Positions 8,684 through 17,398 of a stretch of DNA of 33,848 nucleotides are shown here, one piece after another. The DNA is from Acidiphilium sp. Lineage in GTDB: Bacteria; Pseudomonadota; Alphaproteobacteria; Acetobacterales; Acetobacteraceae. Position numbers and translations under genes: made by a program. Numbering within the stretch: position 1 is the first letter of the stretch; every line of letters starts with the position of its first letter. The DNA is taken from positions 1 through 33,848 of the forward strand of contig DAIDMG010000015.1 of assembly GCA_027449105.1 (NCBI GenBank), in the 5' to 3' direction. The notes below the pieces were generated by a model. The model was not told where the DNA came from and made no database searches. It saw nothing but the letters and a program-made list of their open reading frames with translations.

Positions 8684-9843
8684 GTGATTCGCACGTACAG
8701 ATATCGTGTGAAGGACGGCAACCAAGCACAATGGTTGAGGTCACGCGCTCGATCTGTAAACTTCGTATGGAACTGGTGTATCGATGCCCAGAAGCTCGCG
8801 ATCAGGCATAATAAGAAATGGCCGAGTGCGTTTGAGCTGAATAAACTGTCCTCCGGCTGCAGCGCGGAGCTTGGCCTTCACAGTCAAACCATCCAGGCGG
8901 TTTGTGAAAAGTACGTAGGCTCCAGGAGTGCCGGCAAGAGATCCCGTCTCCGGTACAAGGGAAAGAAGTAGAGAGGATGGGTCCGTTCAAGGTGGCAGGT
9001 GTAAAAATCCGGGATGGAAGTGTTGTCTGTTGCAAACGGAAGATTCGATTCTGGCCGAAGCCAGGATCTTAACCGGCAGTTTCGCTGAGAATGCTTCCAA
9101 ACGGATGGCTTCTGAACGTCACCATCGAGCTACCCGACACTCAATGTCTCCTGGCAGAAGAGGAGATTGGTATTGATCTCGGGTTGAAGGAATTTGCCGT
9201 GTGCTCGGATGGGACGGAGATTGATCGGAGCAGCTTCTATCGGAAGCTGGAGCCGAGGTGTGCCAAAGCCCAGCGGGCCGGGAAAAAGCGCCGGGTGAAA
9301 GCGGTTCATCGCAAGATTGAGAACCGGCGCAAGGACAAGAATCGTAAGATTAGCAATGAAATAGCCCGCAAATGCGGGTTGATTGTGGTGAAAAACGTGT
9401 CCGCATCGAAATTGTCAAAGATAAAAATGGCTAAATCGGCGTTGGGCCAGGGTTGGTCCGACTTGAAAGGGATGCTTAGCTATAAAGCCGTTGGGCGCTG
9501 TGGCATCTTCCTTGAAGTTAGCGAGGCCACTACCACCCGAGCCTGTTCGTCCTACGAAAGCAGGACAGGGGCGAAAGGCGTCGCCGGTCTCGGAATAAGA
9601 GAATGGGTCCGTGAAGAATGTGGACCCGAACGCGATCGGGATCTGAATGCCTCACTGAACATTCTCCGTCTCGGGCATGAGACGCTCGCAGGAGGAAGCC
9701 TCGTCATTTCACGGCGGGGAGGATGTCACGTCTCGCGACGCTATGTGTCGACCGGACAAGGCCGAAGCAGGTTAACCCGGACTCCGCTGTGGTGGAATGT
9801 ACGGCGGATCAGCCTGCCAGTACCCTTTTTAGCGATACGATGA
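8684..9843 (+). pseudogene. tnpB: Decayed IS200/IS605-type TnpB (RNA-guided nuclease) gene
   Basis: The N-terminal part (8684-8971, GTG start) has the TnpB opening RTYRYRVKDGNQAQWL and NFVWNWCIDAQK. It hits TAG at 8969. The expected continuation GWVPFK is split across frames near 8980. The +1 frame then carries residues to a TAA near 9070, and a further frame change precedes the long segment from 9091. That segment has RuvC-I GIDLGLKEFA and RuvC-III DRDLNASLNI with their Asp residues. The site where many TnpBs carry Glu reads IVVKNVS, with Lys. In the zinc ribbon at least two of the usual Cys are lost (ACSSYES, REWVREECG). Homology fades after GHETLAGG near 9700; the rest of the frame is probably flanking DNA. 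No tnpA lies nearby. It should be non-functional as a nuclease. Confidence 0.85.
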
Positions 9844-9970
9844 CGGGCGCGGCAACCGCTGCACGATAGAAGCCCAACATGGCTAAGCCGCGCCAATAGC
9901 GCCCTTGCGCGGCGATCGAAACAATGCCGCAATACAAAATAATATCTAATATCAGTTTCTTATTAAGAAA
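9809..9970 (-). pseudogene. Possible C-terminal remnant of an unidentified membrane protein
   Basis: A minus-strand frame of about 53 residues ends at TGA (9811-9809) with a protein-like, hydrophobic, positively tailed sequence (GLAMLGFYRAAVAAPVIVSL then KRVLAG). A stop codon lies just upstream in an AT-rich stretch and there is no good start. It may be the end of a gene otherwise lost between tnpB and lpxC. I recognise no family. Confidence 0.25.
9956..9970. repeat. AT-rich palindrome
   Basis: TTTCTTA-T-TAAGAAA is a perfect 7-bp-arm palindrome about 115 bp before lpxC, inside an AT-rich stretch (about 9930-9995) that stands out from its surroundings. It may be a regulator site or an AT-rich promoter upstream of lpxC. 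Confidence 0.35.
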
Positions 9971-10086
9971 TAATCAGAAATATTGATTGACTTTGCTCTG
10001 CCACAATTCCGATCTACGGTTAGCCTCGGAGCGGTGGATGGACTGCGCGAGAATCGTCGCACTGCGTGAAGATTAGGGGTTGATGG

Positions 10087-11025
10087 ATGAGTGTGCGTGG
10101 TACGATGCGGAATATTGATGGGCGAATGCGACAACGACGCGGGATTGCTTCGGCTATCAGTTGTGAAGGTATTGGCTTGCACACGGGCCTGAACATACGT
10201 TTACGTTTCCTGCCCAGCGAGCCGGGTTCAGGAATTCTGTTTCATCGCACCGATCTCGGGGTGGTGATTTCTGCCCGATACGAATACGTTGTCGAAAGTC
10301 GGCTTTGCACGACGATTGGCGACCCGACCCAGTCCGGCGCGAGTGTGGCGACGATTGAGCATCTGATGGCGGCGCTGTCGGGACTCGGCATCGATGATGT
10401 GGTTATTGAAATCGATGGTCCGGAGGTGCCTATCCTCGATGGTTCGGCTGCCGAATTCGTGTTTTTGCTTCGCTGCGCGGGGATCGTTGAGACCGATGCG
10501 CCCATGCAGATAATCGAAGTTCTCAAAACCATTCGCGTTGTGGAAGGGATGGCATCGGCCGAGTTGTGCCCCAGCGAGGTAGGCGGTGCGGGTTTGACAG
10601 TGTCTTTATCTATAGACTTTCCGGACAAAGTGATCGGCCGGCAAGAACTTTCTCTTCAACTTGATGACATGACGTTCGTTACGGAACTGGCTCGCGCGCG
10701 TACGTTTGCCCGAGTTGGTGATATTGAAACCGCGCGGGCAGCGGGGCTGGCGCGCGGCGGCAGCTTAGCAAATGCGGTGGTTGTTGATGGTGGAAACGTG
10801 CTCAACCGGGAGGGGTTGCGGTGGGATAACGAATTTGTCCGCCACAAACTACTTGACGTGGTCGGGGATCTAGCGCTGGCTGGCGCGCCAATTCATGGTC
10901 GTTTTGTGGGTACACGCACGGGGCACCGGCTGAATAACCTGCTTCTGCACGCATTGTTCGCTGATAACGCGAATTACCGAGCCGTAAGCTGGGCGCCGGT
11001 GTCAGCACTAGCGGCGGTGGCTTAG
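10087..11025 (+). CDS. lpxC: UDP-3-O-acyl-N-acetylglucosamine deacetylase
   Basis: The zinc deacetylase that commits UDP-acyl-GlcNAc to lipid A synthesis in the cytosol. The 312-residue length is normal (about 300-315). Motifs seen: GIGLHTG near residue 28, TIEHLMAALSGLGID near residue 92 (first zinc His and the catalytic Glu just before it), DGPEVPILDGSAAEFV near residue 115, VRHKLLDVVGDLAL near residue 255 (second His and Asp zinc ligands), and TGHRLNNLLLHAL near residue 280 (catalytic His). All key residues are present, so the enzyme should be active. The ATG at 10087 has AGGGG about 8 nt upstream. It lies alone, not in the usual ftsZ-lpxC order, as far as the window shows. Its presence indicates a Gram-negative with lipid A. 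Confidence 0.96.
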   Translation: MSVRGTMRNIDGRMRQRRGIASAISCEGIGLHTGLNIRLRFLPSEPGSGILFHRTDLGVVISARYEYVVESRLCTTIGDPTQSGASVATIEHLMAALSGLGIDDVVIEIDGPEVPILDGSAAEFVFLLRCAGIVETDAPMQIIEVLKTIRVVEGMASAELCPSEVGGAGLTVSLSIDFPDKVIGRQELSLQLDDMTFVTELARARTFARVGDIETARAAGLARGGSLANAVVVDGGNVLNREGLRWDNEFVRHKLLDVVGDLALAGAPIHGRFVGTRTGHRLNNLLLHALFADNANYRAVSWAPVSALAAVA

Positions 11026-11526
11026 TATGGAAAGACGGGACTCCTGGACTGACTAAACGGGCTACGGTCATCAGGACGGAACACGAATATAGTGCTTCGT
11101 GCTTTCAATGAAATTTTGGCTATTTGCAAAAAGTGGTTGGGGGCAACCGCTTCAATGCAGGTTTGATGAGCAGTCCTGGGCGGTGTTTGTGCCCTAGCTG
11201 CTCGACCGCGTGACCGTCCAATTCAACCCACGAACGGCCATGGGAACTACGACCTATGCGATCGTAATGCGGGCGTCGGCAGCCAACACGCGCACCGGGA
11301 CCGGCCCGCGCCTGCGACGCTTTGATTGCCCCATGGGCTCCTTCCAGTCTGACGCCCACCCCGCCTCTTCCTCCCATCGGGTCGGCAGGGTGTCAGGCTC
11401 AAACACGGGCAGAAGCCCTTTCCCGGAACCCTCAGGCTCCGATCTCTCACGAGTGTGAGAAGGTACTTGGGGACTAACGGCGTGATTGCAACACGGCCAC
11501 AAAATGAGTAATTATTGCGTTGCGTC
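11026..11526. other. Unassigned stretch, possibly the 3' end of another decayed tnpB
   Basis: No intact gene is present. In three plus-strand frames there are short pieces that would suit the end of a TnpB zinc ribbon: CPSC (about 11190-11205) and CDRNAGV (about 11256-11276), followed by an Arg/Pro/Ser-rich tail to 11458. The pieces are in different frames and the match is weak. It may flank the MntA/HepT pair on the left as the tnpB remnant at 12.2 kb does on the right. Confidence 0.2.
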
Positions 11527-11817
11527 ATGAAGCCGTCTGAATCCCTCAAGCTCCATCGCGAGGCTGTGCTGCGGCTTGCCGGCAGTATCGGGGCAACGAA
11601 TGTCCGCATTTTCGGCTCGGTACTGTCCGGGGAAGATGCGGAAGAAAGTGACGTGGACATCCTGGTGGATGTGCCGCGAGGAACCACTTTGCTCGATATG
11701 GTGCGCCTGCAGGATGCCCTGGAGGCGAAACTCGGCACGTCGGTGGATGTTGTCACCGCCGGCGACCTGCCGGCCTCTTTCCGTGATCATATTCTCCGGA
11801 CAGCAAAACCGTTATGA
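11527..11817 (+). CDS. mntA: MntA-type nucleotidyltransferase antitoxin
   Basis: A 96-residue minimal nucleotidyltransferase. The motif GSVLSGEDAEESDVDILVD (about residues 34-52) contains the GS...DxD active-site signature of the family, and VDVVT near the end supplies the third acidic position. In characterised pairs, MntA transfers AMP to a Tyr of the partner HEPN RNase and so silences it. The stop codon overlaps the start of the HEPN gene by 4 nt (ATGA at 11814-11817), the usual arrangement of this toxin-antitoxin family. An in-frame TTG at 11515 is possible, but the ATG at 11527 fits the family start better. Neither has a strong ribosome site. The gene itself appears intact although its partner is not. 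Confidence 0.85.
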   Translation: MKPSESLKLHREAVLRLAGSIGATNVRIFGSVLSGEDAEESDVDILVDVPRGTTLLDMVRLQDALEAKLGTSVDVVTAGDLPASFRDHILRTAKPL

Positions 11818-12199
11818 GCAAGCAGCCTCGCGATGAGGAGTATCTCCGCCACGTAACTGAGGCGATCAGCAGAATTAGCTGCTATCTCAAAGGAAAAACC
11901 GAGACTGACTTTCTTCGCGATAGCCTGTTGCAGGACGCGGTGATCCGGAATCTTGAGATTGTCGGGGAAGCTGTGTCCAAGCTAAGTAGCCAATTAAAGG
12001 AACAGGGCAAAGGTATCCCCTGACGCGAGGTTTCAGGCATGAGAAACCGACTTATTCATGGATATTTTCCGTCAATCTTAAAATTGTCTGGGATACGGTC
12101 GTCATGACATTGCCGACTTTTCAGGAACAACTCGTGAAGCTCCAGAACGAGTTAAAGCATTCCGACCGCCCATCTGGCTCCACTCCATCACCTCGCTGA
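11814..12199 (+). pseudogene. hepT: HepT-type HEPN RNase toxin, inactivated by a nonsense codon and a frameshift
   Basis: The first 69 residues (11814-12020) are an ordinary HEPN N-terminus: YLRHVTEAISRI and IRNLEIVGEAVSKL. TGA at 12021-12023 stands where relatives have the Trp of a PWR-type sequence, so a single G-to-A change (TGG to TGA) would explain it. Reading on in the same frame gives REVSGMRNRLIHGYF, containing the RNase/AMPylation motif Rx4HxY (12042-12065). After this the frame breaks at TTTTCC (about 12066-12071). One extra T would restore SVNLKIVWDTVV and the C-terminal helix to the stop at 12197-12199. The truncated product lacks the catalytic motif. An ATG at 12039 lies just before the motif, but nothing suggests restart there. 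The tail runs straight into a tnpB remnant. Confidence 0.85.
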
Positions 12200-12202
12200 A
12201 GC

Positions 12203-13014
12203 GCCCGTGCCGAGGTCGCGGCCATGCTGGGGAGCTTCCTCTCCAACCGGCAGAACGAGTTTCGAGAGACCGTCACCCGGTCCAGCCTGCCAGGCGACGT
12301 GAAGCACATGCTGCACACGGTCAATCGTCAAAAGGCATGGTTCACCCGCGATGACGTCATTCTCAGGGGCGGCGACAAGCCGCTCCCCGAAGAGGTCCGG
12401 CACCTGGCGCGCGAAGCATCATGCGGGCCGTCCTGAAGCGCCACCGCCGGCCGAACGCGCGCGGCATCGCCCCGGTGCTCGATATTCGGGCGGCCATGGT
12501 TGCACCGGCCACCGGCACCAGTCATGGCGATCTCTGGGCGGCGTTCGGGTTCGTCGGTGAGAAGGCATTTTCGATCCCCCTGCACAGCCACTCCTATTGG
12601 CGGGAACGGCAAGGCAAGCGCTGCAACGTCCTCCAGATCGTTCCGGACCAGCGCGGCTTCAGCATTCGCCTGATGACCGACATGGCGGAGCCCTTCGCCG
12701 CAAGCCGGGCCGCCTACCAGCCGAGATGCGAGCGGGTTGGAGTGGACTTCGGGCTCACGACACTCATGGCCACCGATCGCGGCGACCTGATGGGCCGCGG
12801 GTTCCTCGATGCAATGCGCAGGATCGACCGCCAGCTCGTGGCGATCGCGCGGCATCGCATGCGTTTCGACTTCCGCATGTCCGGGCTCTCCCGCCGTCTA
12901 AACCGCATTCTCTCCAACTGCGGCAGGGCCGCGTTCAGGGCCAAGCTCGCCGATCTGCGGGACCGCATAGCTGGTAGGATTCAACCACTAAATGCAGATA
13001 GCCTTTTTCTGTGA
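12203..13014 (+). pseudogene. tnpB: Decayed IS1341-type TnpB gene with internal deletion
   Basis: A TnpB copy of a different subfamily from that at 8.7 kb. The 5' end is missing: homology begins at AEVAAMLGSFLSNRQNEF (from about 12209) directly after the hepT remnant. A frameshift at about 12412-12421 moves the frame from HLARE into MRAVLKRHRRP. RuvC-I, GVDFGLTTLMATDRG, is near 12740. Shortly after IARHRMR (about 12860) the sequence jumps to FDFRMSGLSRRLNRI, so by comparison with the family the part carrying the RuvC-II Glu has been deleted. Homology ends near LADLRDR (about 12968), losing the zinc ribbon and RuvC-III. The last frame stops at 13012-13014. It cannot encode a nuclease. Confidence 0.8.
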
Positions 13015-13922
13015 AAATGCGACGGGACTCGCGTCCCGGCGAGATCGACGAGATGGACTGCGGGTGTGCTGGTCCGGAGGCGTGCGAGGGGTTTTCAACA
13101 CTTGATCCGGCGGAGGGCACTGCGGACCTGCGGTTGACCAGTCCTGACTTCGTGGGGGTATTCCCGGTTCGGATGTCGAGGCAATCATCGTTATAGGATT
13201 TGATGGTTGGCTGAACTAACCCGATAGTACCTTCAAATTAAAGGCAACAACCGTTCTTGAGCGCGCAGATGGCTGCAGGAGAGTCTTAGAGCTAGCCCCC
13301 ACGGCTAACTGGTCGGAGCGTGGGGTGTGGGCGCGGCAGACAGAAATACGGGCCAGCAAAAGTCGATTTTGCCTTTAAAGCGGTGTATGCAGCTAGGACT
13401 GACGATGGGACGTGCGCCGAGACTTGCCGCCCGTGAGAGCACGATTTAGCGGCCCATCAGCAATGTTGCGGCGCCCTCACTTTTTACGCACGAGGTGCAT
13501 CGTCAACTGCTTCCTGATCTGAAGCTACCACCAGCTCTGACAAAGGGACTGGGCAGATGGGAGTAGAGAAATCAAGGCGGGCCAGGCGTTTTTTTGCGTT
13601 CACATAGGCAAAGGGGACATGTCTACTTTCCTCAAATTTTGCCTCGTTAACCCGCTGATGAGGCCACAATAGCGCAATACGTGGCGTGGAAAGTAGGCGT
13701 AATGTTGCAAGCTCGATCCGCGTTGGATCGGCTGGCGATTCATTCTGTAATTGTTTTTTTTGAATCAGAACCCCCCTGTTCAAAACCTTTGCGAATCGCT
13801 AGAAGAATCGGCGATTGCCGATCAATGGTCGGCGCCATCGCAAGATTCTTTAACCCGCCGGACGCACCGGCATCCGGAATCCGGCAGCGCCGGGACGGAT
13901 CCAACACGGAGAGGCTTTCACC
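13015..13922. other. Gene-free stretch before the HU gene
   Basis: About 900 bp without a recognisable gene. A weak inverted repeat (CCCCACG...CGTGGGG) lies near 13300-13325. Open frames on both strands, such as 13484-13783 minus, resemble no family and lack ribosome sites. It may hold the decayed flank of the tnpB element. Confidence 0.45.
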
Positions 13923-14192
13923 ATGTCGAAAGCGTTCATTGCCCAAGTTATCCAAGAATCGGCTGAACTCACCGGCGTTGCGGCCAATCGCGCCGCCTCG
14001 GATTTGCTTGAGGAAATTGTCAAGAAGTTGAAGAAAGACGGAAAATTTACGCTCCCCAGCTTCGGGACTTTCACCGTTCGTAAGACGAAAGCACGGAAAG
14101 GTGTAAATCCCCGTACAGGAGCAGAAATCAAGGTGAAAGCGGGCAAGACGGTACGCTTCAAGGCATCTCCGTCACTCAAGAAGATGGTTTGA
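13923..14192 (+). CDS. HU-family DNA-binding protein
   Basis: An 89-residue nucleoid protein that bends and compacts DNA as a dimer. The sequence has the HU order: helical dimer domain (AFIAQVIQESAELTG...ASDLLEEIVKKLKK), then the strand core LPSFGTFTVRKTKARKGVNP, the arm RTGAEIKVKAGKTV with the intercalating Pro region just before it, and the closing RFKASPSLKKMV. Length is standard (about 90). GGAG 9-10 nt before the ATG supports the start. A very strong terminator follows 6 bp after the stop, so it is a one-gene transcript. Whether it is HU-alpha-like, HU-beta-like or IHF-like is not certain; the sequence favours HU. Confidence 0.95.
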   Translation: MSKAFIAQVIQESAELTGVAANRAASDLLEEIVKKLKKDGKFTLPSFGTFTVRKTKARKGVNPRTGAEIKVKAGKTVRFKASPSLKKMV

Positions 14193-14198
14193 TTCGGG

Positions 14199-14231
14199 AC
14201 CGGCGTGACGTTACCGTCACGCCGGTTTTTT
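14199..14231 (+). terminator. Intrinsic terminator of the HU gene
   Basis: A perfect 12-bp stem (ACCGGCGTGACG, 14199-14210, with CGTCACGCCGGT, 14215-14226) and the loop TTAC are followed by a run of T to 14231. The right arm lies within the last codons and stop of the opposing nodT-type gene, whose C-terminal KKPA is written in the hairpin and T-run. It may act on both convergent transcripts; on the minus strand no T-run follows the stem. Confidence 0.93.
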
Positions 14232-15815
14232 ATCTGTAACCAGACTCGCCGCCGCTGGTGGATAGCTCTGCTCCCAGCCTCCCCCAAGTGCCTGATAGAG
14301 CCTCACGAGATCCGTCGAGATGGCGGCCTGACTCTGAGCCTTTGCCTGCTCCGCAGCAAGGAGAATTTGTTGTGCTGTCAGGACCTCGAGGTAATCCGAA
14401 AGACCTTCCTGGTAACGCTCTTGCGCGAGCATCAACGCCTTCCTGCTCTCACGTACGTCGCGTTTTAACGCCATCAGCCGAAACTGCTCTTGGTCATAGG
14501 CCGTTAGACGATCGTTTACTTGGTGAAATGCAGTGAGCACCACTTTTGCATAGTCGGTAGCCGCCGCCCGCTGTTGAGCGCGTCGCAGGTGTAACGCACC
14601 AAGTAGCTTGCCACCGCTGAAAAGCGGGAGCGTGATTTCCGGACCGATCGCATAGGTGACCGCATTAAGCTGATTTAGATCGGAAAGCTGCAACGCCTGC
14701 AATGATACAGAGCCTGACAGGGTAATGTCGGGAAAGAATGACGCTTCCGCTACACCGATTTCAGCCGTCGTCTCATGTAGCTTTGCAAGCGCCTCGCGGA
14801 TATCAGGTCGCCGTGTCAGCAGCTGTGACGGTAAACCGATTGGAACAGTAGGAGGCACTGGAGGCACGTGGCCCGGCGCTGAAAGTTTGGCGATAAGAGC
14901 ACCAGGGTCGCGGCCAAGCAGGAGCCCGATTTGGCTCATCTGATCGGAGATCGCCGTCCGCAGGCTGGGAATCTGAGCTTCGATTGACGCGGCTTGAGCT
15001 AGTGAATCGGCGACGTCCAATGCGTTGTCCAATCCGGCCTGCTCGCGCTGTGTGGTCAGCTTCGCGATACGGTTCGCGCTCTTCAGATTTTCCTCGGCAA
15101 TTTGGAGCAATGTCTGATCGGCGCGAAGCGCAATGTAGTCTTGAGCGATTTCTGCTTCGATATTCAGGAGTACAGCGCGACGGGCCTCGGCAGATTGCTC
15201 CACTGCAGCTAGTGCGGCTTCTTCGGTCCGCCGGTTTTTCCCCCAAAGATCAAAATCGAAAACGGACGAGAAGCCATACTGCAGCAAGTTAAAGGGCTGA
15301 ATTAGCGGAGCGGCAATGCCACCACCTCCCACTGAGCCAGCTCCACCTCCTGCCGTTGCTCCGGCATTGGTGCTGGTGGCTGTGTTCGATGGGCTGCCGA
15401 AGGCCGTGAAGACTCCGTTCTTGCTCGGCCCTTCACGGGTAAAGGACCCGGCGAAATCGAGCGACGGGTATAGGCTCGCCCCTGCAATTTCTGCTTGCGC
15501 CCGGGCCTCAGCAAGGCGTTCCGTAGCAATCCGCACGTCAAGATTTTGCGCGGCGGCCTCGTCTTCGAGGCGGGTCAGCGTTTCGTCGTGGAAGCTTGCC
15601 CACCACGCCGTATTGACCGCCTTTGACGTAACCCGATCGGGGGCGACCGTATTCGCCGCGGGGAGGTGAAATCTCGCTGCGACATGGGACTGTGGTGGCG
15701 AAAAATTTGGCCCAAGTGTGCAGCCGCCGAGGAGCATCGCGCTCACAAGGACACTGAGAACCGATTTTAGTATGCCGTCGCCGTGCAATGCCCACGTGCG
15801 AACATCAAGTCTCAT
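14217..15815 (-). CDS. NodT-family outer-membrane efflux lipoprotein (TolC-like)
   Basis: The outer-membrane channel of a tripartite efflux pump. It has 532 residues, a signal ending in the lipobox LGGC (Cys near residue 32), then PPQSHVAARFHLP and two outer-membrane-efflux repeats with long helices (about 75-260 and 295-500). NLDVRIATERLAEARAQAEIAGASLYPS and RPDIREALAKLHETTAEIGVAEASFFPDI mark the repeat starts. The Gly-rich insert AGATAGGGAGSVGGGG (about 150-165) is longer than I expect for the family. ATG at 15815 has AAGGAG 8-9 nt upstream and overlaps the end of emrB by 11 nt, so the two are translationally coupled. A TTG two codons upstream is less likely. The last codons lie in the HU terminator. 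It is the third gene of an emrA-emrB-nodT operon. Confidence 0.92.
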   Translation of the reverse strand: MRLDVRTWALHGDGILKSVLSVLVSAMLLGGCTLGPNFSPPQSHVAARFHLPAANTVAPDRVTSKAVNTAWWASFHDETLTRLEDEAAAQNLDVRIATERLAEARAQAEIAGASLYPSLDFAGSFTREGPSKNGVFTAFGSPSNTATSTNAGATAGGGAGSVGGGGIAAPLIQPFNLLQYGFSSVFDFDLWGKNRRTEEAALAAVEQSAEARRAVLLNIEAEIAQDYIALRADQTLLQIAEENLKSANRIAKLTTQREQAGLDNALDVADSLAQAASIEAQIPSLRTAISDQMSQIGLLLGRDPGALIAKLSAPGHVPPVPPTVPIGLPSQLLTRRPDIREALAKLHETTAEIGVAEASFFPDITLSGSVSLQALQLSDLNQLNAVTYAIGPEITLPLFSGGKLLGALHLRRAQQRAAATDYAKVVLTAFHQVNDRLTAYDQEQFRLMALKRDVRESRKALMLAQERYQEGLSDYLEVLTAQQILLAAEQAKAQSQAAISTDLVRLYQALGGGWEQSYPPAAASLVTDKKPA

Positions 15816-17352
15816 AGACAACTCCTTCGGCCGCTTTAGGCTTAGCCCCCAACAATAGAATAACTGGCCAGATCAGCAACAACGCAACCCCAAGAATATG
15901 GAAGAGATCAAGATAGCTCATGAACTGCGCCTGATGTTGCACTGCTTTAGCTATTTGATAAAGCGATTGGCCATGGAGGCTGCGATACGGTGAAATCTGC
16001 TCCGCGAGACGCGCATGATGGAATTGTGTCCGCCACGCAAGCATGGTTGTAACAAACGAAATCCCGATCGACCCGCCGATGTTGCGCACCTGGTTGATAA
16101 TCGCTGACGCGTCAGCATTACGAGCCGCTGGCAAGCCGATGTATGAAAGAGCAGAAATCGGAATAAACAGGAATGGCAACGCGACGACCTGCAGCATACG
16201 GTCAATCGAGATGGTCCAGAACGATACATCGGGAGCAATCTGCGATTGGAGGATTAATCCGATTGCAGTTTCTAAGAGCCCACCGATCAGGAGCAACCGA
16301 GGAGACACCAATTTTCCCGTAATAATTCCGGCGATCGGCATGAGTCCGATCGTTGCGGCACCGCCGAGAGCTAAGGCGAAACCCGACGTTTCGGCTGAAT
16401 ATCCGAGCAATGTTTGAGTCAGCTGCGGCAACAATTGCGTAGTCGAAAGAAGGACAAAACCGATGATAAACATGATTAGGCAGGACACCGCGAAATTGCG
16501 ATATCGAAACAATCTGACATTTACAACCGGTTCAGGATGATCCCATTCCCAAAGCACGAGGGTAGCGAGGCAGACGCTCCAGATAACGAACAGGGTACGA
16601 ATAAAGAAGCTGTCAAAGCCATCATCAAGAGAGAATCTATCTAAAAAGATCTGAAGTCCCCCGAAACCAACCGCCACAAGAGCGAGTCCAACATAGTCGA
16701 AGTTTAGCCCGGCTTCGAGCTTGGCGCGGCGCTCAGTGATCAAGACAGGTGGCTCATCGATAAAAATTGCGATAAGGGTAAGGGCAATCAGTCCAATGGG
16801 CAGGTTTATCAAAAATACCCAGTGCCACGACAAATGGTCCGTGATCCATCCACCTAGAATCGGCCCGGTTGCAGGTGCAACGATGATGACCACGCCGTAA
16901 AGCGCAAAAACCTGTGCGCGTTTTTCTTCTGGGAAGCTGTCAGCGTACATGGAGAGCGTGACCGGTTGCAGTCCACCGCCTCCCAATCCTTGCATGATGC
17001 GGGCGACGATCAGCATTGTTAATGATGTTGAGAACGCACATACCACAGAGCTCGCCGTAAAAAGTCCGATACAAATTAAAAAAAGACGTTTTCGTCCGAC
17101 AACTGCCTGTAGCCACCCGGTAATAGGCAGGATGATGCTGTTGGAAACAAGATAGGAGGTTAAAATCCACGTACTTTGATCAGTGCCAACCCCGAGCGTG
17201 CCGGCAATATGGGTCAGCGAAACGTTGGCAATCGTTGTGTCGAGGACTTCCATGAAGGGAGCTAGGGCGATCATCGCCACGATGACCCAAGGGTTGAAAG
17301 CCCCGGCAGCGGAGCGCGGCAAACTCGGCGTCTTGGCGTAAAGGAAGTTCAT
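15805..17352 (-). CDS. emrB: EmrB/QacA-family (DHA2) drug:H+ antiporter
   Basis: A 515-residue inner-membrane transporter of the 14-helix DHA2 branch of the major facilitator superfamily. Visible motifs: LDTTIANVSLTHIAGTLG (TM1, typical of DHA2), GWLQAVVGRKRLFL (motif A loop), and GVVIIVAPATGPILGGWI (motif C, antiporter signature) near residues 155-172. Hydrophobic segments continue to the C-terminus. It exports drugs or acids using the proton gradient through EmrA and the outer-membrane channel. ATG at 17352 follows emrA by 46 bp and no strong ribosome site is visible. That gap contains a palindrome pair (ACCGCGGT at 17356-17363 and 17392-17399). Substrate is not predictable from sequence. 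Confidence 0.93.
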   Translation of the reverse strand: MNFLYAKTPSLPRSAAGAFNPWVIVAMIALAPFMEVLDTTIANVSLTHIAGTLGVGTDQSTWILTSYLVSNSIILPITGWLQAVVGRKRLFLICIGLFTASSVVCAFSTSLTMLIVARIMQGLGGGGLQPVTLSMYADSFPEEKRAQVFALYGVVIIVAPATGPILGGWITDHLSWHWVFLINLPIGLIALTLIAIFIDEPPVLITERRAKLEAGLNFDYVGLALVAVGFGGLQIFLDRFSLDDGFDSFFIRTLFVIWSVCLATLVLWEWDHPEPVVNVRLFRYRNFAVSCLIMFIIGFVLLSTTQLLPQLTQTLLGYSAETSGFALALGGAATIGLMPIAGIITGKLVSPRLLLIGGLLETAIGLILQSQIAPDVSFWTISIDRMLQVVALPFLFIPISALSYIGLPAARNADASAIINQVRNIGGSIGISFVTTMLAWRTQFHHARLAEQISPYRSLHGQSLYQIAKAVQHQAQFMSYLDLFHILGVALLLIWPVILLLGAKPKAAEGVVYET

Positions 17353-17398
17353 CGCACCGCGGTGTCACCGACTGTGCAACCCGAGGAGAAAACCGCGG

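Noticed and set aside
13280-13330. Terminator near 13.3 kb
   Set aside because: The CCCCACG/CGTGGGG arms have a long loop and no following T-run, and no gene ends just upstream.
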